Shown piece after piece: positions 1 through 7,219 of a stretch of 19,332 nucleotides of DNA (the stretch's first letter is position 1; each line of letters opens with the position of its first letter). The DNA is from DATIRA01 sp964553405 (GTDB taxonomy: Bacteria > Pseudomonadota > Gammaproteobacteria > Steroidobacterales > Steroidobacteraceae): NCBI GenBank assembly GCA_964553405.1, contig CAZKLS010000047.1, forward strand, positions 1-19,332, written 5' to 3'. Under the pieces are notes generated by a model that did no database searches, was not told the origin of the DNA, and was given only the letters and a program-made list of their open reading frames with translations. The position numbers and the translations under genes are program-made.

Positions 1-19
1 GCTCTCGATGGCGATGCCC

Positions 20-35
20 GCCGGCACGTGCCGGC
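20..35. promoter_or_regulatory. 16-bp perfect palindrome upstream of the protease gene
   Basis: GCCGGCACGTGCCGGC is a perfect dyad ending 50 nt before the protease start codon. A second, imperfect pairing exists between GCTCTC at 1-6 and GAGAGC at 74-79. The palindrome could be an operator or simply a hairpin at the end of an upstream gene outside the window. No regulator is assigned. The palindrome is directly visible; its role is inference. Confidence 0.4.
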
Positions 36-85
36 CTGGACCGTCGCGAAACGTTCGCCTGAACTTAACGATTGAGAGCAGCACC

Positions 86-2047
86 ATGAAAACCCGACCC
101 CGCAGCACCTCCTCGGCCATCCTCGCTTCCGCGATCGCAGCCACGCTGATGATTGCGGGCGGCGCGACGGCAGCGCCGTCCGCTGCGCCCGGCGCCAAGG
201 CGAAGAACGTCATGAAGAGCCGCGCCCGCGCGGCCAACGTCGAACTGCCCAGCCACGCCAAGGCCAACAGCGGCACGAGCGGCGCGCTGGACGTCAGCGC
301 GCTCGATGCCAGTACCGCGAACCTGACGCTGGCCGACGGCCGCGAGGTCGAGGCCCGGCTGCAGCGCGTCGCGAAGGACGACAAGGCCGGCCGCAAGTCC
401 TGGGTCGGCACCGTGGACAGCATGCCGGGCAGCATGCTCGTGCTGACGAAGTACCGTGGTGTGACGACCGGGTTCCTGACGCTGGGCAGCGAGACCTGGG
501 AACTGATGCCGAGCAGCGGCGGCAAGCACCTGCTCTACCAGGTGGACGAACGCAAGCTCCCGGACGCGGAGCCGGTGCTGATCCCGGGCGACGCCGAGCT
601 CGACACCACGTCGGGCGGCGACTTCGGCGCGGGTGCCGCCACGACGGCCGCCGACGGCGGCTACATTCACGACCTGCTGGTCGTCTACACGCCGGCGGCG
701 CGCTCGGCTTACGGGCAGGCGACGCTCGAGAGCATGATCCAGAACGCCGTCGCGGCCGCCAACCAGGCCTACCAGAACAGCAGCGTCAACATCACCGTGA
801 ACCTGGTGGGGCTGCAGGAAGTGGCCTACACCGAGACCGGCGCGATGCAGACCTCGTTGTACGACCTGCGCGGCACCAGCGACGGCAAGATGGACAACGT
901 GCACAGCCTGCGCGACAGCCTCGGCGCCGACATCGTCACGCTGATCTCGCAGGACAGCGACGCCTGCGGCATCGCCTGGTCGATGCGTTCCGAGAGCGCG
1001 AGCTTCGCCTCGAACGCGTTCAACGTAGTCAAGCCGAGCTGCCTGAGCCAGCATTCGCTGGCGCATGAGATCGGCCACAACCAGGGCAACATGCACGACC
1101 GCGCCAGCACCTCGAACACCGGCGCGTTCGCGTACTCGTACGGGTTCCGTCGCTGTGCTTCGGACGGCACCGGCTTCCGCACGGTGATGTCGTACAGCTG
1201 CAGCGGCGCGGGCCGGGTCACGCAGTTCTCGAACCCGAGCGTCAACTACAACGGCTATCCGACCGGCATCGCCTACGAGAGCGACCCGGCGAACTCGGCG
1301 GACAACGCCCGCTCGATGAACAACACCGCAGACACCGTGGCGGCTTTCCGCGGTTCGTCGGGCGGTGGCGGCGGTGGCGGTGGTGTCGTTGCTCCGAACG
1401 CGCCTTCGTCGCTGTCCGCGTCGGCGGGTTCCTCGAGCAGCGCCAGCGTGCGCTGGTCCGACAACTCGAGCGACGAGACCGGCTTCAAGCTCGAGCGTTC
1501 GGGTAACGGGGTGGACTTCAGCGAGATCGCGACGCTCGGCGCCGGCACGACCAGCTTCAACGACGGCGGGCTCTCGGCCCGTACGACCTACTACTACCGG
1601 GTCCGCGCGTACAACAGCGCCGGCAACAGTGGCTACTCCAACACCGGCTCGGTCACGACACCGGAGGTGGCGCCTCCGCCGCCTGCGGCGCCCACCAGCG
1701 TCGGCGCGGCCGACAACGGCGACGGCTCGGCCTCGGTCAGATGGGTGGATGCCTCAACGAACGAGACCGGCTTCGAGGTCCGCCGCGAGAAGTACGACTC
1801 GCGCCGCGGCCGGTGGAGCGGCGCGACCACGGTCGGCTCGGTACCGTCCGGCGTCACCAGCCTCGACGACCAGAGCGGCCCGGGCACCTTCCGCTACAGC
1901 GTCCGCGCGGTGAATTCAGGCGGCGCCTCAGGTTACGCGGGCCCGGCGCAGACGACCGTCACCGGCGGCACTACGTCGGGTGGCAAGGGTGGCGGCAAGC
2001 CGCCGAAGGACCCGAGCGGCAAGGGCGGCGGCAAGAAGGGCGGCTGA
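86..2047 (+). CDS. Secreted reprolysin-like (metzincin) zinc metalloprotease with two fibronectin type III domains
   Basis: The 653-aa product starts at ATG 86, because this start gives a clean signal peptide: a basic MKTRPR stretch, then a hydrophobic run ending near GGATAA (about residue 30). A start 26 codons upstream would bury it. The region to about residue 200 looks like a propeptide. The catalytic domain carries HEIGHNQGNMHD, the metzincin HExxHxxGxxHD zinc site (H327, E328, H331, H337), and a Met-turn VMSYS at M368. A poly-Gly linker near residue 425 leads to two fibronectin III domains (about 437-530 and 536-625). The tail is a low-complexity Gly/Lys stretch ending KGGGKKGG. Export followed by extracellular proteolysis is expected. 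The substrate cannot be read from sequence. A strong terminator follows 36 nt after the stop, so it is probably the last gene of its transcript. Confidence 0.9.
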   Translation: MKTRPRSTSSAILASAIAATLMIAGGATAAPSAAPGAKAKNVMKSRARAANVELPSHAKANSGTSGALDVSALDASTANLTLADGREVEARLQRVAKDDKAGRKSWVGTVDSMPGSMLVLTKYRGVTTGFLTLGSETWELMPSSGGKHLLYQVDERKLPDAEPVLIPGDAELDTTSGGDFGAGAATTAADGGYIHDLLVVYTPAARSAYGQATLESMIQNAVAAANQAYQNSSVNITVNLVGLQEVAYTETGAMQTSLYDLRGTSDGKMDNVHSLRDSLGADIVTLISQDSDACGIAWSMRSESASFASNAFNVVKPSCLSQHSLAHEIGHNQGNMHDRASTSNTGAFAYSYGFRRCASDGTGFRTVMSYSCSGAGRVTQFSNPSVNYNGYPTGIAYESDPANSADNARSMNNTADTVAAFRGSSGGGGGGGGVVAPNAPSSLSASAGSSSSASVRWSDNSSDETGFKLERSGNGVDFSEIATLGAGTTSFNDGGLSARTTYYYRVRAYNSAGNSGYSNTGSVTTPEVAPPPPAAPTSVGAADNGDGSASVRWVDASTNETGFEVRREKYDSRRGRWSGATTVGSVPSGVTSLDDQSGPGTFRYSVRAVNSGGASGYAGPAQTTVTGGTTSGGKGGGKPPKDPSGKGGGKKGG

Positions 2048-2082
2048 CGGACCGTCGGCCACCTCCGATAGCAGGTGAAGAT

Positions 2083-2111
2083 AAGCCCGCGTCGCAAGGC
2101 GCGGGCTTTTT
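2083..2111 (+). terminator. Rho-independent terminator of the protease gene
   Basis: A 9-bp stem AAGCCCGCG (2083-2091) pairs with CGCGGGCTT (2100-2108) around the loop TCGCAAGG and runs into TTTTT. The 22-nt core (2085-2106), including the loop, recurs exactly in reverse orientation at 2633-2654. Confidence 0.9.
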
Positions 2112-2202
2112 CTTTGTTTCTTCTCCGATCTCCGCGGTAGGTGGAGTGGGCGCACGGCCACCACTGTTAACTTGTTGTTACCAGACATCAAGACGGCAGG
2201 AG

Positions 2203-2620
2203 GGCGGCCGTGGCCGCAAGGATGTGCGCCCGTTCTTCAGGCTGCTCGGTCCGGCACGCTGTGCGCAGTTGTGCGCCGCCGTGATGGACATGAACGCGAG
2301 CTACGAGCTGGAGGTCCGCCGACGAGATCAAGCTCGAGGCGTTGCTCGCCGCCAACCAGGAGTTGTTCGTCGTCTACGTGCTGCGCGGTGCGCTGCGGGA
2401 GCTATGGCGTCACCGCGAACCTCAGCAGGCGCTACGCGCCTGGTACAGCTGGTACTACATGTCCACCCGTAGCGGCATCGCACCCCTGGTGCGCTTCGCC
2501 CGGCACCTGCGTCCCTACCTGCCCGGCATCAAGGTCATCAAGCGGATGGCCTATGGCTTCCGCGACGACACCTACTTCTTCCTCAAGATACGGGCCGCCT
2601 TCCCCGGAGTTGGGAGATGA
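2203..2620 (+). pseudogene. ISL3-family transposase remnant with two internal deletions
   Basis: Two reading frames together resemble the C-terminal half of an ISL3 transposase. The first (2203-2319) reads GRGRKDVRPFF and then VMDMNASYELEVR, like the family's VMDM.AAYDLEVR segment of the DDE domain. The second (2321-2620) begins DEIKLEALLAANQELF, passes LRELWRHREPQQALRAWYSW, and ends in the family's IKVIKRMAYGFRDDTYFFLK and IRAAFPG. At about 2320 the frame shifts, and roughly 60 codons normally found there (the YDLFHVVAKYG region) are missing. At about 2530, YLPG joins directly to IKVIKRM, dropping the usual WPLNT.LLEGINN segment of some 20 residues. The N-terminal half is absent. It therefore cannot be active. 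The family call is from motif memory; the frame break is seen directly. Confidence 0.8.
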
Positions 2621-2626
2621 ACCAAG

Positions 2627-2657
2627 AAAAAGGCCCGCGCCTTGCGACGCGGGCCTT
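2627..2657 (-). terminator. Rho-independent terminator of the PEP-CTERM gene
   Basis: On the minus strand the stem GGCCCGCG (2655-2648) pairs with CGCGGGCC (2639-2632), followed by a T tract (complement of 2627-2631). It lies 24 nt past the PEP-CTERM stop codon and 7 nt past the transposase stop. Stem and loop core match the terminator at 2083-2111 exactly, in inverted orientation. Confidence 0.88.
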
Positions 2658-2680
2658 GATCGAATCGGCTGTCGCCGAAG

Positions 2681-3277
2681 TTACTTCGCGATGCGGCGAC
2701 GCGTCAGGCCGAGGCCCAGCAGGCCGAGGCCGAGGAGCGCCAGCGTGCCCGGCTCAGGCACGTCCTTGTCGCAGCAGTCGTCTGCCGGGCCGCCCCAGAT
2801 CGCCACGTTCGAAATGGCGCCCTGTGTTCCAGCCCAGAAGCCCGTCAGCATGAGGTCGTCGGTGCCGTTCCAGCCGGCGTCGAACAGGTCGAAGAAGTAC
2901 TGCGCCGGCGTCTGGTTACCGTCCTTGACGACCATGATGCACTTCAGTGCCACGTCGCAATTGAGCGCGGGGCCGCTGATGTACTCGATCAGCGCATCCG
3001 ACGGATCCCCCGGGGTGTTCGAGAACGTCGTCTCGTACGAACCGGTCAGGTACCCTTCCTCGGCGCCGCCGACGTTGTCCTTGTAGGCGAGGTCGCCGCT
3101 GGCATACGACGTTCCGAACAACGCGTTCAGGCAGGCAGCATTGCAGTTGCTGTTGTCGTCGCTGGTTCCCAGCAGCCCGGGCCCGGTTGGTGTGATCGTC
3201 AGCGCCTGTGCCGGAGCGCCGACCAGAAGAGCTGCGGCCACCAGGCCGGCTGCCGCCACGAAAGTTCCCTTGAACAT
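2681..3277 (-). CDS. PEP-CTERM sorting domain protein, copy 1
   Basis: This 198-aa exported protein has a signal peptide (MFKGTFVAAAG to GAPAQA). Its C-terminal tripartite anchor is VPEPGTLALLGLGLL followed by a basic RRR cluster. PEP-CTERM proteins are cleaved and anchored by an exosortase/EpsH in bacteria that make exopolysaccharide; no exosortase is in this window. The start is set at 3277 rather than the in-frame ATG at 3286. GGAG (3287-3290) abuts the upper ATG but sits 9 nt from the lower one, and the paralogue's start aligns with the lower. The body has four cysteines in its first half, a DDCCDKD stretch before the anchor and the block NTPGDPSDALIEY shared with the second copy. The function of the mature domain is unknown. 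Its promoter would fall inside or beyond the neighbouring gap. Confidence 0.88.
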   Translation of the reverse strand: MFKGTFVAAAGLVAAALLVGAPAQALTITPTGPGLLGTSDDNSNCNAACLNALFGTSYASGDLAYKDNVGGAEEGYLTGSYETTFSNTPGDPSDALIEYISGPALNCDVALKCIMVVKDGNQTPAQYFFDLFDAGWNGTDDLMLTGFWAGTQGAISNVAIWGGPADDCCDKDVPEPGTLALLGLGLLGLGLTRRRIAK

Positions 3278-3309
3278 CTTATTCATCTCCGTTTGATCGC
3301 TACGGGGGC

Positions 3310-3409
3310 NNNNNNNNNNNNNNNNNNNNNNNNNNNNNNNNNNNNNNNNNNNNNNNNNNNNNNNNNNNNNNNNNNNNNNNNNNNNNNNNNNNNNNNNNNN
3401 NNNNNNNNN
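3310..3409. other. Assembly gap (100 N) inside the tandem PEP-CTERM pair
   Basis: The run is exactly 100 N, a conventional placeholder. If it were a true length it could not hold the missing roughly 60 C-terminal codons of copy 2 (as judged from copy 1) plus an intergenic promoter. The real gap is therefore probably longer, and it falls in a duplicated region where assemblers fail. Confidence 0.95.
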
Positions 3410-3819
3410 TCGTCCGTGCCGTTCCAGCCGGCCAGGAACAGGTCGAAGAAGTACTGCGCCGGCGACTGGTTGCCATCCTTCACGACCAGCATGCACTTGG
3501 TCGCGACGTCACAGACCAGCGACTGGCCGCCGACGTACTCGATCAGCGCGTCGGACGGATCTCCCGGCGTATTGAAGAAGCTGGTCTGGTACGAGCCCGA
3601 CAGGAAGCCGCTTTCGCCGCCGCCTACGTCCTGCTTGTACGCCAGAACCCAGGTATTGTCCGCGCCCGGAATGCAGCCCGGCTCGCAGTTGCTGTTGACG
3701 TTCGTAGTTCCGACGAGCCCCGGCCCGGTCGGACCGATCGTCAGCGCCTGTGCCGGGGCGCCGACCAGGAATGCTGTTGCCAGCAGGCCGGCCACAGCGA
3801 TGAAAGTTTCCCTACGCAT
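3410..3819 (-). CDS. PEP-CTERM-type secreted protein, copy 2 (3' end lost in the gap)
   Basis: This is a paralogue of the adjacent gene. It has signal peptide MRRETFIAVAG to GAPAQA, then TIGPTGPGLVG, NTPGDPSDALIEY, CDVATKCMLVVKDGNQ and AGWNGTD, where it runs into the gap. All these blocks align in order with copy 1, so a PEP-CTERM anchor in the missing part is expected but not seen. The ATG at 3819 has GGAG 10 nt upstream on the minus strand. It is the promoter-proximal member, behind a -24/-12 promoter about 85 nt upstream. It could be cotranscribed with copy 1. The role of the mature domain is unknown. Confidence 0.85.
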
Positions 3820-3912
3820 TTTTTGCTCTCTCCGATGTTGATCTTTGGCTGTCTGACCGTCTTCCCAAGGTCATTTCGACACAGGTCGCAGTTCTTGGTA
3901 CTGCCTTGCGAG

Positions 3913-3929
3913 ATGCACATCGCGTGCCA
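3913..3929 (-). promoter_or_regulatory. Sigma-54 (RpoN) -24/-12 promoter for the PEP-CTERM gene
   Basis: The minus strand reads TGGCACG-CGAT-GTGCAT. This matches the RpoN consensus TGGCACR-N4-TTGCW with one change, and has the obligatory GG (3928-3927) and GC (3916-3915) separated by exactly 10 nt. The predicted start of transcription is near 3903, leaving a leader of about 85 nt before the ATG at 3819. RpoN with the PrsK/PrsR system is reported to control PEP-CTERM genes in other bacteria. Confidence 0.8.
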
Positions 3930-3935
3930 GATTTG

Positions 3936-3948
3936 CAAACCATTGAAT
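3936..3948 (-). promoter_or_regulatory. IHF-like site between promoter and upstream repeats
   Basis: The minus strand ATTCAA-TGGT-TTG differs from the IHF core WATCAA-N4-TTR at one position and lies in an AT-rich patch. Bending here would suit an enhancer-dependent sigma-54 promoter. IHF-like matches occur often by chance, so this is tentative. Confidence 0.3.
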
Positions 3949-3966
3949 TTATTGCATTAATGAGCC

Positions 3967-4006
3967 AAGACGGCCGGTGTGGCAGGTCAGGCCGTAAAGA
4001 CGGCCG
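3967..4006. repeat. Two 10-bp direct repeats spaced 30 bp, candidate enhancer sites
   Basis: AAGACGGCCG occurs at 3967-3976 and 3997-4006, about three helical turns apart. The second copy forms a perfect inverted repeat with its flank (GGCCGT-aaag-ACGGCC, 3990-4005). They lie about 65-105 bp upstream of the predicted sigma-54 transcription start, a usual distance for an activator of the NtrC/PrsR type. The rest of the spacer to gshA (4007-4172) holds a weak TTGTTA/CATAAC pair (4019-4045, 15-nt spacing) and nothing else I recognise. Confidence 0.45.
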
Positions 4007-4172
4007 ACAATAATTATGTTGTTAATCAGAGGCTTGTGACATAACGCGGTTCCCGGCCCGCTGCGGGCTCGCGGTCGTCCGGCGACAGGCACCCGGCACG
4101 CGCCGACCCTGCCGACGGCCGGCCCTGCTACGCTACGCGCCCCCGGACCCACCCAGCCGTCTCGCCCGACCC

Positions 4173-5750
4173 ATGCCCCTCGACCGCAGTTATGAGCGCC
4201 GCCTCGCGGGGCTGATCAACGGCCGCGCCCACGCCGCGCTGCAGGGCGGGCTCAAGGGGGTCGAGAAGGAGTCGCTTCGGGTTTCGCCGAAGGGGCTGAT
4301 CTCGAAGACCCCGCACCCGAAGGCGCTGGGCTCGGCGCTCACCAATCCCGCGATCACGACCGACTACTCCGAGGCGCTGATCGAGCTCGTGACGCCGGCC
4401 TTTCCGCAGACCTGGGAGCTGACGCAGTACCTCTGCGACCTGCACCAGTTCGTCTACCGCCACCTCGGCGAGGAACTGCTCTGGGCCACCAGCATGCCCT
4501 GCGCGATCGAGGGCGAGGAGAGCATCCCGATCGCGGAGTACGGGCGCTCGAACCGCGGGCAGATGAAGGTCGTCTACCGCCGCGGGCTCGGTCACCGCTA
4601 CGGCCGCGTGATGCAGGCCATCGCCGGCGTGCACTTCAACTACTCGTTCGCGGACGAGTTCTGGCCCGTTTACGCGGATCTCGTGCAGAGCCACGACTCG
4701 GGGCAGGACTTCCGCTCGGACGCGTATTTCACGCTGCTCCGCAACTACCGCAGGCACGGCTGGCTGGTGCTGTACCTGTTCGGCAGTTCCCCTGCGCTTT
4801 GCGAGTCTTTCCTGGGCGGCCGCAAGGTGCCGTGGCTCCAGCAGTTCGTTCCGGGCACCGTCTATGCGCCGCACGCGACCTCGCTGCGGATGAGCGACCT
4901 CGGCTACCGCAACAAGAGCCAGGCGGGGCTGCACGTCTCGGCCAACAGTCTCGGGCAGTACATCCGCGACCTGAGCCGCGCGATCACGACGCCGCATCCC
5001 GCATACGAGCAGATCGGCGTCAAGGTGGACGGCGAGTACCGCCAGCTGAACGCGAACCTGCTGCAGATCGAGAACGAGTACTACAGCTTCATCCGCCCGA
5101 AGCGCGTCGCGCACTACTTCGAGCGGCCGACCAAGGCGCTCGAGCGTGGCGGCGTGCAGTACGTGGAGATGCGCTCGCTCGACGTCGGTGCGTTCGACCC
5201 GGTCGGCGTCAACCAGAACAAGATCCGCTTCCTCGAGGCCTTCGCGGCCTACTGCATCCTCGCGGCGAGCCCGCCACTCGAGCCGTCGGAGCAGGAGGGC
5301 ATCGACGGCAACAACGCCACGGTCGCGTTCGAAGGGCGCCGGCCCGGGCTCGCGCTGTACCGGGATGGGCGGGCGGTGGCGCTCAGGGACTGGGGCCTCG
5401 AGATCATCGACTCGATGCGCGGCATCTGCGAGCTGCTGGACGTGGGCGACCCGCAGCGGCCCTACACGGCCGCGCTCGAGTTGCAGCAGGCGAAGCTCGA
5501 GGACCCCGCGCGGACGCCCTCTGCGCGCATCCTCGAGGACATGCGACATAACGAGGAGTCCTTCTTCCGCTTCGCGCTGCGGATGTCGGGCGCGCACAAG
5601 CAGTACTTCCTCGAGCTGTATTCGCCCAACGAGTCGCGCCAGGACGAGTTCGCGGCCGAGGCCGAGGCCTCGCTGGCTGAGCAGTCGCGAATCGAGGCAT
5701 CCGATTCACTCACCTTCGACGAATATCTCTCCCGGTACTTCGCCGGCTGA
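4173..5750 (+). CDS. gshA: Glutamate-cysteine ligase (gamma-glutamylcysteine synthetase)
   Basis: The 525-aa product is close to the 518 aa of E. coli GshA, the family 1 ligase that joins glutamate and cysteine with ATP in the first step of glutathione synthesis in the cytoplasm. Family blocks in order are GVEKESLRV (about 29-37; the Glu is a metal ligand in the family), TTDYSEALIELVTP, AIEGEESIPIAEYGRSN, GVHFNYSF, LFGSSPALC, LRMSDLGYRNKSQ, QLNANLLQIENEYYSFIRPKR, GGVQYVEMRSLDVGAFDPVG and IDGNNATVAFEGRRPGL. It runs full length to a TGA. No clear ribosome site precedes ATG 4173, so the start rests on alignment of the N-terminus with the family. It is monocistronic here, with no gshB in the window. 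Confidence 0.95.
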   Translation: MPLDRSYERRLAGLINGRAHAALQGGLKGVEKESLRVSPKGLISKTPHPKALGSALTNPAITTDYSEALIELVTPAFPQTWELTQYLCDLHQFVYRHLGEELLWATSMPCAIEGEESIPIAEYGRSNRGQMKVVYRRGLGHRYGRVMQAIAGVHFNYSFADEFWPVYADLVQSHDSGQDFRSDAYFTLLRNYRRHGWLVLYLFGSSPALCESFLGGRKVPWLQQFVPGTVYAPHATSLRMSDLGYRNKSQAGLHVSANSLGQYIRDLSRAITTPHPAYEQIGVKVDGEYRQLNANLLQIENEYYSFIRPKRVAHYFERPTKALERGGVQYVEMRSLDVGAFDPVGVNQNKIRFLEAFAAYCILAASPPLEPSEQEGIDGNNATVAFEGRRPGLALYRDGRAVALRDWGLEIIDSMRGICELLDVGDPQRPYTAALELQQAKLEDPARTPSARILEDMRHNEESFFRFALRMSGAHKQYFLELYSPNESRQDEFAAEAEASLAEQSRIEASDSLTFDEYLSRYFAG

Positions 5751-5974
5751 CCTCGTCCGTCCACAAATCTGCAACGAACGGCCTGTAACGTAGTGACCGG
5801 TATGCGGTCGGGCGGACCGGTGAACGAACCTCATGGTGACGATGAATCTGCGGCACTGTCGGTCCGGCGGTTTTTCGGGCAATATGGATGACCCGGCAAC
5901 GGAAGCCGGAAACAAGGCCGACGGGGAAAGGCCAATGCCCGCGACAGGGTGTGGGATTAACGGAGCGGGAAAAG
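5751..5974 (+). other. Noncoding spacer with several hairpins after gshA
   Basis: No convincing gene is visible. CGGACCG (5813-5819) pairs with CGGTCCG (5860-5866) four bases before TTTTT (5871-5875), a loose, long-loop terminator candidate for gshA. A tighter hairpin, CCGGC-AACGGAA-GCCGG (5893-5909), lies in the leader of the next small gene. I compared the region by eye with c-di-GMP, cobalamin and glycine riboswitch signatures and saw no match. Confidence 0.35.
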
Positions 5975-6196
5975 ATGATCGGGAAAATCAAGCGCATTTC
6001 GTGGCGGAACACCGCCGTTCTGCAGGCGACGGCTGCGCCCGGCGTGCAGGCGTCCGAGAAGCTCGCGTCGGCGCTGGGTCGCAAGACGGGCACGGAGCCG
6101 TCCTGGGACCCGTACGACGTGTGGCTGAACCGCGTTCGGCAGCCGCGCCTCGAGCGTGACGCCGCCGGCGAGCCGCGCCGGCCGCGGGCACGCTGA
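5975..6196 (+). CDS. Small protein of unknown function (73 aa)
   Basis: ATG 5975 follows GGAG (5962-5965) and GGGAAAAG, which fixes the start. An open frame extends upstream to 5888 but lacks such a site. The product begins MIGKIKRISWRNTAVLQ, has a small polar middle (ASEKLASALGRKTGTEPSW), then a WDPYDVWLNRVRQPR motif and a basic, low-complexity end. There is no signal peptide or membrane segment. The WDPYDVWL.R...PR segment looks like one I recall from small hypothetical proteins of gammaproteobacteria, which suggests a real gene, but I cannot assign a function. It converges with iaaA, the stops being 6 nt apart. Confidence 0.65.
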   Translation: MIGKIKRISWRNTAVLQATAAPGVQASEKLASALGRKTGTEPSWDPYDVWLNRVRQPRLERDAAGEPRRPRAR

Positions 6197-6202
6197 GCCG
6201 GC

Positions 6203-7114
6203 TTACTCCCTCAGCAGGCCGGTCTCGATCCGTCCCTGCGAGTCCATCGCGCCGCGCAGCATTCCATCCGAGTTGAACGGCATCGCGATCCGGCCGTCGC
6301 GGCCGATCGCGATCACCCCTCCCGACCCGCCCATCCGCGTCAGCTGCCCGAGTACCACCTCGTCGGCGGCCTGCTGCACGCCCAGTCCCCGATAGCGGAT
6401 CAGCGCGGCGATCTCGTGGGCCACTACGGCCCGGATGAAGAACTCGCCGTGGCCGGTCGCCGACACCGCGCAGCAGTCGTTCGCCGCATAGGTGCCCGCG
6501 CCGATGATCGGCGAATCACCGACGCGTCCCCAGCGCTTGCCGGTGGTGCCGCCGGTGGACGTCGCGGCGGCGAGATTCCCCTCGGAATCGAGCGCGACGG
6601 CACCGACCGTGCCGGTCAGCGACTCGATGCCTTGCGGCAGTTCCCCGCGCAGCGTCTGCTCGAGCTCGAGCCGGCGGCGTTCGGTCGCGAAATGACTGTT
6701 CGGCACCGGCGCGAGGCCTTGCTCCAGCGCGAACTCCTCGGCACCGGTGCTCGCCAGCATCACGTGCGGTGACCGTTCCATCACCAGCCGCGCGAGCTCG
6801 ATCGGGCTTCGCACGTGCCGCACGCCCGCGACGGCCCCGGCGCGCAGGTCCCGGCCGTCCATCAACGAGGCGTCGAGCTCGTGCTGGCCGCTCGCCGAGA
6901 GCACCGCTCCGCGACCGGCGTTGAAGAGCGGGTTGTCCTCGAGCTCACTGACCGCCGCGACCACCGCGTCCAGCGCCGAGCCGCCGGAGTCCAGGATCGT
7001 GAAGCCGGCGATCAGCGCTGATTCGAGGCCGCGCCGGAACGCGCTCGCGCCCTCGGGAGTCAGGTCGTCCGGGCTGAGCTTTCCCGCGCCTCCATGGACG
7101 GCGATCGCATGCAT
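6203..7114 (-). CDS. iaaA: Isoaspartyl peptidase / plant-type L-asparaginase (Ntn hydrolase)
   Basis: The 303-aa precursor splits itself before a threonine to give alpha and beta subunits, and removes isoaspartyl residues or hydrolyses asparagine in this family. Visible blocks are AIAVHGGAG at the N-terminus, GGSALDAVVAAVSELEDNPLFNAGRGAVL (43-71), DASLMDG, the cleavage site SLTGTVGAVALD with Thr169 as the predicted nucleophile, then the substrate pocket blocks STGGTTGKRWGRVGDSPIIG and the later SATGHGE. Length fits E. coli IaaA (321 aa). ATG 7114 has GGAG 7 nt upstream on the minus strand. It is divergent from the DUF2892 gene across 105 bp and has no operon partner. Absence of a signal peptide points to a cytoplasmic enzyme. 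Confidence 0.93.
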   Translation of the reverse strand: MHAIAVHGGAGKLSPDDLTPEGASAFRRGLESALIAGFTILDSGGSALDAVVAAVSELEDNPLFNAGRGAVLSASGQHELDASLMDGRDLRAGAVAGVRHVRSPIELARLVMERSPHVMLASTGAEEFALEQGLAPVPNSHFATERRRLELEQTLRGELPQGIESLTGTVGAVALDSEGNLAAATSTGGTTGKRWGRVGDSPIIGAGTYAANDCCAVSATGHGEFFIRAVVAHEIAALIRYRGLGVQQAADEVVLGQLTRMGGSGGVIAIGRDGRIAMPFNSDGMLRGAMDSQGRIETGLLRE

Positions 7115-7219
7115 GTGGATACTCCGTGGGCTGCCGACAGGGCGCCCGGACCGGCCTAGCATGCCACTGCGCGAACGCCCTCGCTGGCTGGAATCACTTA
7201 CGGAGCGGAGGATCGGACA

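Noticed and set aside
65..1096. Long open frame of 343 codons on the minus strand across the protease gene
   Set aside because: It has no family motifs and an Arg/Ala/Val-rich composition typical of the antisense of a GC-rich gene; the plus-strand metzincin motifs are decisive.
2655..2668. TTGATCGAATCGG as an FNR/Anr box (TTGAT-N4-ATCAA)
   Set aside because: The second half site does not match, and it sits at a terminator rather than a promoter.
2172..3086. Plus-strand open frame of 304 codons crossing the transposase remnant and PEP-CTERM copy 1
   Set aside because: It uses a frame different from the transposase blocks and is antisense to the PEP-CTERM gene; no motifs.
4128..5597. 489-codon minus-strand open frame over gshA
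   Set aside because: It is an antisense shadow of a clearly functional gshA, with biased composition and no recognisable domain.
5880..5974. Leader of the small gene as a c-di-GMP or cobalamin riboswitch
   Set aside because: Short words look alike (GGCAACGGAAGCCGG), but the conserved core of either class is missing by eye.
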